A DNA stretch of 64,000 nucleotides from Gammaproteobacteria bacterium (GTDB lineage Bacteria > Pseudomonadota > Gammaproteobacteria > Pseudomonadales > Pseudohongiellaceae): positions 124,001 through 188,000 of the forward strand of contig PALV01000022.1 in assembly GCA_002706685.1 (NCBI GenBank), read 5' to 3'. Under the pieces are notes generated by a model that did no database searches, was not told the origin of the DNA, and saw nothing but the letters and a program-made list of their open reading frames with translations. Position 1 is the stretch's first letter; each line of letters begins with the position of its first letter. Made by a program: the position numbers and the translations under genes. Positions 36,013-43,870 of this stretch are shown in pieces.

Positions 36013-37390
36013 GCCGGATCAGTAATGAGCGCTCACGTAACCAGTTGAGTGTAATCGGTTCAGACACCTCTGCGCGCAGTTCGAAGTATTGCCGCAGTGA
36101 CTCGTTGAACGGGCGTGAAAATACTTCGACACCAAGTTCATAGTTCAGGCGCAGACTGCGGGGGTCTATGTTGGGTGAACCGATCAGCGCATACTCATCA
36201 TCGATCAGCAGCAGTTTGCTGTGCACAAAAGGCGGCGGTTGATAGCGTATATCCAGTCCTGATTCCAGCAGCTGCCGCACAGAGTTTCGAGAGGCCCAAT
36301 CCGCTATTTTGATATTATTGGTTCCCGGCAGCAAAATAGTAATCTTGACCCCTCTTAGGCGTGCCGAAATAAGCGTGCCAATAAGATCAAAAGTTGGCAG
36401 AAAATAGGGTGTCATCAGATACACCCGCTCTTTGGATGCGGCAATCACACCGTTGATCAGCTGGCTAAGCTTGTCAAGATCCCGGTTGGGGCTATCAAGA
36501 ATCAGCCGCGTCCAGGTCTCGGCTGATTCGTCATTGATGTTACAGCCCCTGAATTTTTCAGCATCCGGGTCTCCGGTACAGTAATACCAGTCCTGCCAGA
36601 ATGCCCATTCCAGCTCGTCGACAATCTTGCCGCGCAGACCAAAGTGTATATCCTGCACACGGTGCGGGTTGCTGCCGGAATTGGATAAATGGCGGTCACC
36701 AATGTTCGTCCCGCCGGTAAACGCCAGCAGACCATCGACGATCATCAACTTGCGGTGATTGCGCATATTCAGGTTGAGTGATGGTGGGAACAGCTTCAGG
36801 GGGTTGAAGCGCGTGTACTGGATGCCCAGCTCCGACAGGTGACCACCAATCCGAGGCAGGCTCATCATCTCCCCCATACCATCGAGCAGCACTTTTACCT
36901 GCACGCCACGTCGCTGGGCACTGGCCAGTGCCCGCGCAAAGTCCCGGCCGGTTTTGTTGTTGTCGAATATATAGGACGCCAGCAGCACCCGATCGGTGGC
37001 ATTGTTGATGGCATCCAGCATCGCCGGGTACAGGTTCTCGCCGTTTTCATATATCTGGATGTCGGAACAGGAGCTCAGGCCTTTTCTGGCCAATGTCTCA
37101 CCAATCAATGACAGCGGCCGAAATGAGGTACCGTCTGGCTCAGCGATAGTCTGCAGGGAGTCTCGATTGATTTTGGTGATATAGTCGCGCTGCGCCCTGG
37201 TTCGGACGCGATTGATGCCAAACAGCAGATACATTATCGGACCAGCTGCAGGCAGGATGATGCACAGAGCAATCCATCCAAAAGCGGCTTTTGAGTCGCG
37301 CTTGTTGAGCAGTGCATGGCTGGCGGTAAGCAAGCCCATGACGAGCAACAGCGGAGGTAGCAACCATACCAGCACGTCCTGTGTCGTCAT
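35972..37390 (-). CDS. cls: Cardiolipin synthase (phospholipase-D superfamily)
   Basis: Makes cardiolipin from phosphatidylglycerol. The 472-residue protein has an N-terminal pair of membrane helices (LVWLLPPLLLVMGLL and FGWIALCIILPAAGPIMYLLFG) and two HKD motifs: NHRKLMIVD (His212, Lys214, Asp219) and VHSKLLLIDD (His390, Lys392, Asp397). These match the ClsA layout. Six bases upstream ends a YbhP-like endonuclease/phosphatase gene, as beside clsB in E. coli. The 3' end overlaps the uspE-like gene. Confidence 0.93.
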   Translation of the reverse strand: MTTQDVLVWLLPPLLLVMGLLTASHALLNKRDSKAAFGWIALCIILPAAGPIMYLLFGINRVRTRAQRDYITKINRDSLQTIAEPDGTSFRPLSLIGETLARKGLSSCSDIQIYENGENLYPAMLDAINNATDRVLLASYIFDNNKTGRDFARALASAQRRGVQVKVLLDGMGEMMSLPRIGGHLSELGIQYTRFNPLKLFPPSLNLNMRNHRKLMIVDGLLAFTGGTNIGDRHLSNSGSNPHRVQDIHFGLRGKIVDELEWAFWQDWYYCTGDPDAEKFRGCNINDESAETWTRLILDSPNRDLDKLSQLINGVIAASKERVYLMTPYFLPTFDLIGTLISARLRGVKITILLPGTNNIKIADWASRNSVRQLLESGLDIRYQPPPFVHSKLLLIDDEYALIGSPNIDPRSLRLNYELGVEVFSRPFNESLRQYFELRAEVSEPITLNWLRERSLLIRLRDSLAWLFSPYL

Positions 37391-37396
37391 GAGAGC

Positions 37397-38143
37397 TCAG
37401 CCTCTGGTCAGTTCGATGTCCGTTATCAAAGCGCAGTGATCGGAAAATTCACGCCAATTGGTGCCCGAAAGCTTAACACAGTCGTGGATGTCGAATCCGC
37501 GCAGATAAATACGATCCATTGGCAGCATCGGGAAAAACGCTGGAAAGGTCTCCGCGCATTTGCCAAACACACTTTCATGCGCTTCCATTACACCCAGCTT
37601 CTCTTTCAGCGTGCGGTGTGTGGTGCGGCGCCAGTCGTTCAGGTCTCCTGCGATGATAAGCGGTGCCGTGTCAGGAACCTTGCGTTGGATATAGTCGATC
37701 AGGTGGCGTGTCTGAAGCTGACGTTCCCGTTCAAACAGGCCAAGGTGAATACACAGCAGATGAATGTCATTGGCGATGGTGCCGTGCAGGAAGCCGCGTT
37801 GTGAGAAGTTCACAAACGAAGCGTCGATGTTATCCCAGCTGACAAAAGGCAGTTCGCTCAGAATGGCATTGCCGTGGTGACCGTGCTGATAGATTGCGTT
37901 CTTGCCGTAGGCGTGATGAGACCAGACCGTATCTGCCAGGAACTCCATCTGGGACTCGTCGGGCCAGTGTCGCAAACGTTTACGATGCAGTGAATGGTCG
38001 CCGACGACCTCCTGCAAAAACACCAGGTTGGCTTTGCTGGCGCGCAGATGGTCGCGGATATGAGACAGCACCAGACGTTTGGGCCCTATGCTGAATCCTT
38101 TGTGAATATTCAGCGTCAATACACGGAAGTGGGTCTCTGACAT
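37397..38143 (-). CDS. Endonuclease/exonuclease/phosphatase family protein (YbhP-like)
   Basis: A 248-residue EEP-fold protein. The metal and catalytic motifs are LTLNIHKGF, VFLQEVVG, HHGNAILS, GDLNDWR and SDHCALITDIEL, all conserved in the DNase I-like family. The size and position directly upstream of a cardiolipin synthase match E. coli YbhP next to ClsB, so a phospholipid- or phosphodiester-related role is likely rather than DNA repair. Two bases separate it from the upstream UspE-like gene. Confidence 0.88.
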   Translation of the reverse strand: MSETHFRVLTLNIHKGFSIGPKRLVLSHIRDHLRASKANLVFLQEVVGDHSLHRKRLRHWPDESQMEFLADTVWSHHAYGKNAIYQHGHHGNAILSELPFVSWDNIDASFVNFSQRGFLHGTIANDIHLLCIHLGLFERERQLQTRHLIDYIQRKVPDTAPLIIAGDLNDWRRTTHRTLKEKLGVMEAHESVFGKCAETFPAFFPMLPMDRIYLRGFDIHDCVKLSGTNWREFSDHCALITDIELTRG

Positions 38144-38145
38144 GG

Positions 38146-39066
38146 CTATGCCGGTTGCGACTTGTGCTTCATGACGAGGACGTCGCAGGGGGTGTCGTAA
38201 AGAATTTTTTCAGCGGTGCTGCCAACAATCGCCTGTTCCACCACATTGCGCGACAGTGCACCAAGTACCAGGATGTTGGCTTTTTCGCGCTTGATCGCGT
38301 GTGTCAGCGTTTTTGCAACATCACCGCGGGTCATGACCAGATTCTGCTCGTCAATGTGATGCTCGTGAATCAATTCCAGAAGCCTGTCCCGGTGCTGTTG
38401 GCGGACTTTGCGAATATACACCTCCGCATCGGTCACTTTGGGGAACATGGCGCTGAGATCAGGGAAGTAACAGTGAAATACGCGGGTATTCAGCTGCATG
38501 GCGCGGGCCAGGCTTGCTGTGGTCTCCAGCAACAGGTGATCCAGCGCATTCTGCTGCGCTTTGGCATGCATGGGGTCTACGGAAGCCATCACGCAGCCGT
38601 CCTCAACCCAGGGCTGTGCTTTAACCAGAAGCAGGGGGGTTGGACAGTTTTTGACCAGACGCCAGTCTGTGTTGGTGATCAGTATGCGTGCCAGCCGACC
38701 CGGTTTCTGAACACTTTTTAACACCATGTCCGGTTGTTCGCTGTGAATCAGCTTTAGCAGGGCCTCAGAAGCGTTCTTGTCTGAAGTAAAAACGCTGCGG
38801 GCTTCGATACCCTGGGCTTCGAAGCGCTTCTGCAGCGCATCCAGTCGGTCCTGGTAATGTTCCTGAAATTTTTGTTTCTGAGAGGAGAAAAATCGTGCTG
38901 TCAGACCGCTCTGGGTACTTTCTTCCTGTGCCAGGACGTTCGCTTTGTTCATGACCAGCACGACGCTGGCGCGGTAGTAGAAACCCAGCAGAATGGCACG
39001 GTCAATTACGTGGTCTTTGTCATTGTCAGGGTCAACAATGACCAGTATTTTTTTTAGTTTTTCCAC
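38146..39066 (-). CDS. Tandem-domain universal stress protein (UspE-like), second copy
   Basis: A 306-residue two-domain UspA protein, the same length as the gene at 35092 but divergent in sequence (MEKLKKILVIVDPDNDKDHVIDRAILLGFYYRASVVLVMNKAN). The second domain ends in ILVLGALSRNVVEQAIVGSTAEKILYDTPCDVLVM, the nucleotide-motif region. The repeat of TDWRLVKNCPTPLLLVK versus QDWQLLRYCPCPLLLVK in the two paralogues shows common descent. It heads a unit with the YbhP-like and cardiolipin-synthase genes, linking stress response to membrane lipid change. Confidence 0.9.
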   Translation of the reverse strand: MEKLKKILVIVDPDNDKDHVIDRAILLGFYYRASVVLVMNKANVLAQEESTQSGLTARFFSSQKQKFQEHYQDRLDALQKRFEAQGIEARSVFTSDKNASEALLKLIHSEQPDMVLKSVQKPGRLARILITNTDWRLVKNCPTPLLLVKAQPWVEDGCVMASVDPMHAKAQQNALDHLLLETTASLARAMQLNTRVFHCYFPDLSAMFPKVTDAEVYIRKVRQQHRDRLLELIHEHHIDEQNLVMTRGDVAKTLTHAIKREKANILVLGALSRNVVEQAIVGSTAEKILYDTPCDVLVMKHKSQPA

Positions 39067-39176
39067 TGCCGGTGCCCTTGCCTTGCGGTTGCGTCAACAG
39101 CAGACATATTGGGTAATCAGCAAAGTGATTGTCAAGGTGGAATGTTATGGCCCTAAGAACGGGGTCAGGGCGCGTG

Positions 39177-40031
39177 CTACTGTTTGATAGCCTGTTGCAG
39201 GTAGGCGGGCAGCGCAAAGGCGCCGGCATGAAGCTCAGGAGTGTAGTAGCGGCTCTGGATGCCAGTCGCCTGCCAGCGCTCGCGCAACTCGGTCAGGCTT
39301 GTCTGTCGTGCGGCTGGTGAGTCACTGGCCCAGGCAAAAGCCATGATTCCGCCAACATAGGTTGGCACGGCCGCGCAGTAGAAGTGCCAGTCCTCAAACA
39401 GCTTGCTGAATCGGGCAGCTGTGTTGGCTACTTCGTCAGTCTGCATGAAGGCCACACCATTCTGGGTGACCAGAATGCCACCCGGGTTGAGGCAGCGCTG
39501 ACATCCAGCATAGAAGTCTTTGGTGAAAAGAACTTCACCAGGACCCATTGGGTCAGTGGAGTCAGAAATGATCACATCGAAGCTTTGGTCAGTGGTCTGC
39601 ACAAATTCAAAACCATCGCCAATCACAATATTTGCGCGCGGATCATCGTAAGCCCCGTCGCTATGGGACGGAAGGTACTGACGTGCCATGTCAATTACAG
39701 CCTGGTCTATCTCGACCTGGGTGATATGCTCAACGCTTTTGTGACGGCACACTTCCCGCAGAATTCCGCCGTCACCGCCGCCGATGATCAGCACCCGCTT
39801 CGCGTTGCCGTGAGCAACAAGGGGTACATGTGTCAGCATCTCGTGATAGATAAACTCATCACGCTCAGTTGTCTGAACAACACCATCCAGTGCCATCACA
39901 CGACCGAACTGCGCATTCTCGAATATCACCAGGTGCTGGTGCTCGGTCTTGTGTTCGAACAGGATTTCGTCAACACGAAACGACTGTCCGTAACTCGCAT
40001 AAAGCGTTTCGGTCCAACGTTGATCAGACAT
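39177..40031 (-). CDS. speE: Spermidine synthase
   Basis: Transfers aminopropyl from decarboxylated SAM to putrescine, releasing methylthioadenosine. The 284-residue protein opens [34 protein letters not shown], carries the nucleotide motif [15 protein letters not shown], the acidic [15 protein letters not shown], and the catalytic [16 protein letters not shown]. The gene lies 12 bases downstream of speD, forming the usual speD-speE pair. Its by-product methylthioadenosine would feed the salvage path that includes the mtnA gene at 12.2 kb. Confidence 0.97.
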   Translation of the reverse strand: MSDQRWTETLYASYGQSFRVDEILFEHKTEHQHLVIFENAQFGRVMALDGVVQTTERDEFIYHEMLTHVPLVAHGNAKRVLIIGGGDGGILREVCRHKSVEHITQVEIDQAVIDMARQYLPSHSDGAYDDPRANIVIGDGFEFVQTTDQSFDVIISDSTDPMGPGEVLFTKDFYAGCQRCLNPGGILVTQNGVAFMQTDEVANTAARFSKLFEDWHFYCAAVPTYVGGIMAFAWASDSPAARQTSLTELRERWQATGIQSRYYTPELHAGAFALPAYLQQAIKQ

Positions 40032-40043
40032 CTGGGACTCGGC

Positions 40044-40535
40044 TTATTCTTCGCTGGCAGGCTGCGTCAGGCCGCGCAGCTGCTCGCCGACGGTTACACG
40101 CGTAGGACGGAAGGCACCTTTAAGTACGGGTACGGCCTTCTCGGGCGCAGCATCGCCGCACATGAAGATATCGAAGGCGGCGTATCCGCGCTCAGGCCAG
40201 GTGTGTACGCTGATATGCGACTCGGCCAGTACCGCAACGCCGGAGATACCGCCGTTGGGGGTGAAATGATGCAGATGGATGTGCAGCAGGGTGGCACCAC
40301 AGACTTCGACGCATTCGCGGAACTTGGATTCCATCAGCTCCAGGTCGGTCAGGTTCTCTGCACCCCAGAAGTCAATCAGCAGGTGTGTGCCAGCGAATTC
40401 GAGGCCATTGCGCTGAATGAAGTGATCCTTGGCGTCCGCGTCCGGTTCTCCGGCAAATGTGGGCCATTCACTCTCATTCGCACTGGTGGCGGCTGGTTTG
40501 AGAGACTCTTTTTTAAAGGAGGAGATTGCACTCAT
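40044..40535 (-). CDS. speD: S-adenosylmethionine decarboxylase proenzyme
   Basis: Provides decarboxylated SAM for SpeE. The 163-residue proenzyme self-cleaves before Ser106 in LAESHISVHTWPE to create the pyruvoyl group; the catalytic His111 and Cys126 (FDIFMCGDA) are present. This is the short class-1 type (T. maritima-like) with an N-terminal extension of about 40 residues. I chose ATG 40535, with GGAAAGGA just upstream; a 12-residue longer frame is possible. The upstream region of nearly 800 bases is unusual and is described separately. Confidence 0.96.
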   Translation of the reverse strand: MSAISSFKKESLKPAATSANESEWPTFAGEPDADAKDHFIQRNGLEFAGTHLLIDFWGAENLTDLELMESKFRECVEVCGATLLHIHLHHFTPNGGISGVAVLAESHISVHTWPERGYAAFDIFMCGDAAPEKAVPVLKGAFRPTRVTVGEQLRGLTQPASEE

Positions 40536-40741
40536 TATCCTTTCCCCAAAAAAAGATGGCGGTGAACTCATAGACCGTCTGTATTGCTGTGATTAAGCAG
40601 TTGCCGTCTGGACTATAAGCCTCCACACCATGCGTGGTTGATTTCGGTGATTTTCTGATGCTGTTCTGCGGAAAACTGCATGAAGCGACAGAGGGGGAGC
40701 AGTTTAGTGATTTTTTACGGAATTACAAGAGGTTTTCTGAC

Positions 40742-41280
40742 TTTTTTTGGGGGTTCCGGGCGGCGCGTTTTGCTGTCGGAGCTTCCGGCGCCGGAACCTG
40801 GGTGGCAGTCCTCGGGTACACCCTCGCTCCTTGCCACCCAGTCCCCGACGCCTCGATTGACCTGTGTCGCCGCACCGCCGGCGTCACTGCAGCGCAGGAC
40901 ACGTGAAGTGACTACTGTTGGGAGCGGGGCGGGCGGTGCGGTTGGAGAGTTTGGTGTGGAGTGATGAGCCTTTAGCAGGTTGGCACAAGGAGAGGGTGGT
41001 TGGTGTGTATATAACAGCGGGAACCGGCACTGTGGTCAAATCGAGGTGCCGGGAGTAGCGGGAAAAGGAGCGACGAAAACCTGAGGAGGACTTTCCCGCT
41101 GATTCCGGCGCCGGACGCGTTGATGCTCAACCGTGCCACCCTAGTTCCGAGGCCGGATGCGATGAGCTCAGTCTCGAGCCCGCGAAGCGCGCGAGGTCGA
41201 GTTCCGCCCCGCCGGGTGTCCGGTGAAAGGATGCGATCCGGGCGGGATGTGACACCCACCTCCCGGACCGCTCCCTAAAA
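40742..41280. repeat. GC-rich, hairpin-rich region upstream of speD
   Basis: No gene is convincing between the ACAD stop (41320) and speD (40535). The part near 40742-41280 is clearly richer in G and C than its surroundings. It holds a 14-base palindrome TTCCGGCGCCGGAA at 40783-40796, a 10-bp stem CTGGGTGGCA (40798-40807) with 40832-40841, a second near-copy TTCCGGCGCCGGA at 41103-41115, and TGCCACCC-TA-GTTCCGAGGCCGGA (41134-41157), which is an imperfect inverted copy of the first block. The right part has further dyads such as CTCGA (41173) and TCGAG (41197). It may be an interspersed repeat, a structured RNA, or a long speD leader. The AT-rich stretch 40536-40741 probably has the speD promoter. 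Confidence 0.5.
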
Positions 41281-41319
41281 GGAGGTACTTGTAAGCCAAC
41301 TCAGTGTCCGAGTGAACGC

Positions 41320-42468
41320 TTAGCTGGCGTCGCGGATCATGTTGCGGGCGATGATGATCTGCTGAATCTGCGAGGTGCCCTCGTAAAGACGGAACAGACG
41401 CACATCCCGGTAGAACCGCTCCACAGCGTATTCAGAGATATAGCCAGCGCCACCGTGGATCTGCACCGCACGGTCTGCCACGCGTCCCACCATCTCAGTA
41501 GCGAACAGCTTGCAGGCGGCCGATTCCGTGCTGATGTTCTGTCCCTCGTCACGCTTGCGGGCAGCGTCCAGTACCATGCAGCGGGCCGCATAGGCTTCTG
41601 TCTTTGAGTCGGCGAGCATGGCCTGGATCAGCTGGTGCTCGGCGATGGGTTTGCCGAACTGTTTGCGCTCAATGGCATAGTGCAGCGCGTCGTCAATCAG
41701 GCGTTCAGCGATACCCACGCTGAAACCGGCAATGTGCAGGCGACCGCGGTCCAGCACTTTCATTGCGGTGATGAAGCCGTCACCTTCCTTGCCGATCAGG
41801 TTGTCTGCCGGTACACGGCAGTCTTCAAAGATGACATCGCAGGTGAGTGAGCCGGCCTGGCCCATTTTCTTGTCGATTGCACCCAGGGTAATGCCGGGTG
41901 TGCCTTTCTCAACTATAAAAGCAGAGATGCCGCGTGCGCCCTTTATATCCGGGTTGGTGCGTGCCATGACATTGAATGTATCGGCGACCGGACCGTTGGT
42001 GATATAGCGCTTGGTGCCATTAATGATGTAGTGGTCACCGTCTCGAACAGCGGTGGTTTTTACTGAGCCGGCGTCGGAGCCGACATCCGGTTCGGTCAGA
42101 CAGAAACAGCCCACCCACTCGCCACTGGCATATTTGGGGAGGAACTTCTGCTTCTGCTCTTCAGTGCCGTCGAAGACCACAGCCGCCGATCCGATACCGT
42201 TGTTGGTACCCAGGATGGAGCGGAAGGCCGGCGACGTGCGGCCCAGCGCAAATGCGACATAGATCTCTTCTTCCATGGTCAGGCCGAGGCCGCCATATTC
42301 TTCAGGAATGGTCATGCCGAACAGTCCGAGGTCTTTCATTTCCTGAATGATCTCGTCGGGAACCTTATGGGTTTCTGCTACTTCCTGCTCAACGGGAATC
42401 AGCCGTTCCCGCACAAAACGTTCAACCATATCAACGAGTTGGTTGAGAATTTCCTGGTCTCGGATCAT
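41320..42468 (-). CDS. Acyl-CoA dehydrogenase (conventional, MCAD/SCAD-like)
   Basis: A 382-residue flavoenzyme for the first step of beta-oxidation. It keeps the FAD motif CFCLTEPDVGSDAGSVKTTAVRDGDHY, the signature MVGRVADRAVQIHGGAGYISEYAVERFYRDVRLFRLYEGTSQIQ and the catalytic Glu363 in YEGT. Unlike the two paired dehydrogenases of this window it has the standard C-terminal glutamate, so it is expected to be a homotetramer. I chose ATG 42468 with GAGG upstream; a 49-residue longer frame runs into the promoter. It diverges from the thiolase gene across two palindromic operators. Confidence 0.94.
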   Translation of the reverse strand: MIRDQEILNQLVDMVERFVRERLIPVEQEVAETHKVPDEIIQEMKDLGLFGMTIPEEYGGLGLTMEEEIYVAFALGRTSPAFRSILGTNNGIGSAAVVFDGTEEQKQKFLPKYASGEWVGCFCLTEPDVGSDAGSVKTTAVRDGDHYIINGTKRYITNGPVADTFNVMARTNPDIKGARGISAFIVEKGTPGITLGAIDKKMGQAGSLTCDVIFEDCRVPADNLIGKEGDGFITAMKVLDRGRLHIAGFSVGIAERLIDDALHYAIERKQFGKPIAEHQLIQAMLADSKTEAYAARCMVLDAARKRDEGQNISTESAACKLFATEMVGRVADRAVQIHGGAGYISEYAVERFYRDVRLFRLYEGTSQIQQIIIARNMIRDAS

Positions 42469-42502
42469 GCGTAACCTCAAATAGTAAAAGCGCTGTTTTT
42501 TA

Positions 42503-42542
42503 TCGAACGAAAGTTCGACATAATACCCCGAACGAGCGTCCG
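42503..42542. promoter_or_regulatory. Tandem palindromic operators between ACAD and thiolase genes
   Basis: TCGAAC-GAAA-GTTCGA at 42503-42518 is a perfect dyad with a four-base spacer. CGAAC-GAGC-GTCCG at 42529-42542 repeats the pattern with one mismatch, 25 bases on. They lie in the shared divergent promoter of two beta-oxidation transcripts. Dyads of this shape are common for TetR-type regulators of fatty-acid breakdown. The actual regulator is not identified here. Confidence 0.6.
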
Positions 42543-42627
42543 AGTCGAACTGCACGGCTCCAAAAGCTTGTGCTACCATTGCGGCCCTGCCGATTCTGTA
42601 TGTTATGGGGAACAAGAGAAGAATTCT

Positions 42628-43842
42628 ATGAGTCAGTTACAAGAAGCCTATATATATGATGGTGCCCGCACGGCTTTTGGTCGTCATGGCGGCGCGCTCT
42701 CACCGATCCGCCCTGATGATCTGCTGTCGCACGTCATCCGCAGCGTTGTGGGGCGCAATGTGTTTGACCCGGCGGCCTATGAAGACGTAATCATGGGCAA
42801 TACCAACCAGGCCGGGGAAGACTGCCGCAATGTTGGCCGCTTTGCCGCGCTGCTGGCAGGTTTGCCAACGTCGGTAGCTGGTCTGACTGTCAATCGCCTG
42901 TGCGGATCAGGACTGGCGGCAATACTGGACGCCAGCCGGGGTGTCAAAGCCGGCGAGGGTTCCCTGTTCCTGGCTGGTGGTGTTGAGTCGATGAGCCGGG
43001 CGCCACTGATTCTTTCCAAGGCCCAGTCGGCATTCGATCGCGGCCAGCAGATCGCTGACAGTACGCTGGGAGCGCGATTCACCAATCCGCTGATCTCCAA
43101 GAACTTCGGCGATGACACCATGCCGCAGACGGCAGACAACATTGCCAAAGACCTGGATATCAGCCGTGAAGACAGCGATGCGTTTGCCGCTGCGTCCCAG
43201 TCGAAATATGAAACTGCCCGTGCAGCGGGCTTTTTTCAGGAAGAGATTATTCCGGTTGAAGTGCCTCAGGGACGCAAAAAGCCGCCATTGGTGGTTGACG
43301 CTGACGAGCATCCACGTCCTCAATCGACTCTTGACGTGCTGAGCGGGCTGCGAACCCTGTTTGATGGTGGCGTGGTTACTGCAGGTAATGCATCAGGCAT
43401 TAACGACGGCGCCGCGGCCCTGATCATCGGTGACGAGGCGATTGGACAGAAGTACGGCGTAAAACCACGCGCACGTATCATCGCTGGCGCTGTGGCAGGC
43501 GTCGAGCCGCGTGTCATGGGTCTGGGGCCGGTATTTGCCATTCGCAAGGCCCTGCAGCGCGCCGGCCTCACTTTAAAAGACATGGACATCATCGAAATCA
43601 ACGAGGCGTTTGCCACTCAGGTGCTGGGTTGTCTGAAGATGCTCGAGATCGACTTCAACGACAAGCGCGTAAACCCCAATGGTGGTGCAATTGCTGTGGG
43701 CCACCCACTGGGTGCATCCGGCGCCCGGATCGCCATCACAACACTGCGTCAACTCGAACGCACCGGTGGTCGATACGCAGTGATCAGCCTTTGCATCGGT
43801 ATCGGTCAGGGCGTCGCAGCCGTCATTGAGCGACTCGACTAA
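42628..43842 (+). CDS. Acetyl-CoA acyltransferase (thiolase)
   Basis: A 404-residue degradative thiolase. Active-site Cys92 is in VNRLCGSGLAA, His359 in AVGHPLGASGAR and Cys389 in SLCIGIGQG. Thiolysis of 3-oxoacyl-CoA is the last step of beta-oxidation; the sequence also resembles 3-oxoadipyl-CoA thiolases, so chain specificity is open. The 20 extra codons upstream of ATG 42628 carry no family sequence. It is followed 28 bases later by the hydratase/dehydrogenase gene, giving a fadAB-like unit in the order A then B/J. Confidence 0.94.
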   Translation: MSQLQEAYIYDGARTAFGRHGGALSPIRPDDLLSHVIRSVVGRNVFDPAAYEDVIMGNTNQAGEDCRNVGRFAALLAGLPTSVAGLTVNRLCGSGLAAILDASRGVKAGEGSLFLAGGVESMSRAPLILSKAQSAFDRGQQIADSTLGARFTNPLISKNFGDDTMPQTADNIAKDLDISREDSDAFAAASQSKYETARAAGFFQEEIIPVEVPQGRKKPPLVVDADEHPRPQSTLDVLSGLRTLFDGGVVTAGNASGINDGAAALIIGDEAIGQKYGVKPRARIIAGAVAGVEPRVMGLGPVFAIRKALQRAGLTLKDMDIIEINEAFATQVLGCLKMLEIDFNDKRVNPNGGAIAVGHPLGASGARIAITTLRQLERTGGRYAVISLCIGIGQGVAAVIERLD

Positions 43843-43870
43843 TCAATCATTCACTTACAAGGAATTTGCT

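Noticed and set aside
39384..40565. 393-codon plus-strand frame across speE and speD
   Set aside because: Both polyamine genes are unmistakable on the minus strand, so this is a codon-bias shadow.
41060..41120. GAAAGTCC-like motif in the speD upstream region suggesting RNase P RNA
   Set aside because: The conserved partner segments of RNase P RNA (such as the ACAGAAAC-type stretch) are absent on both strands.
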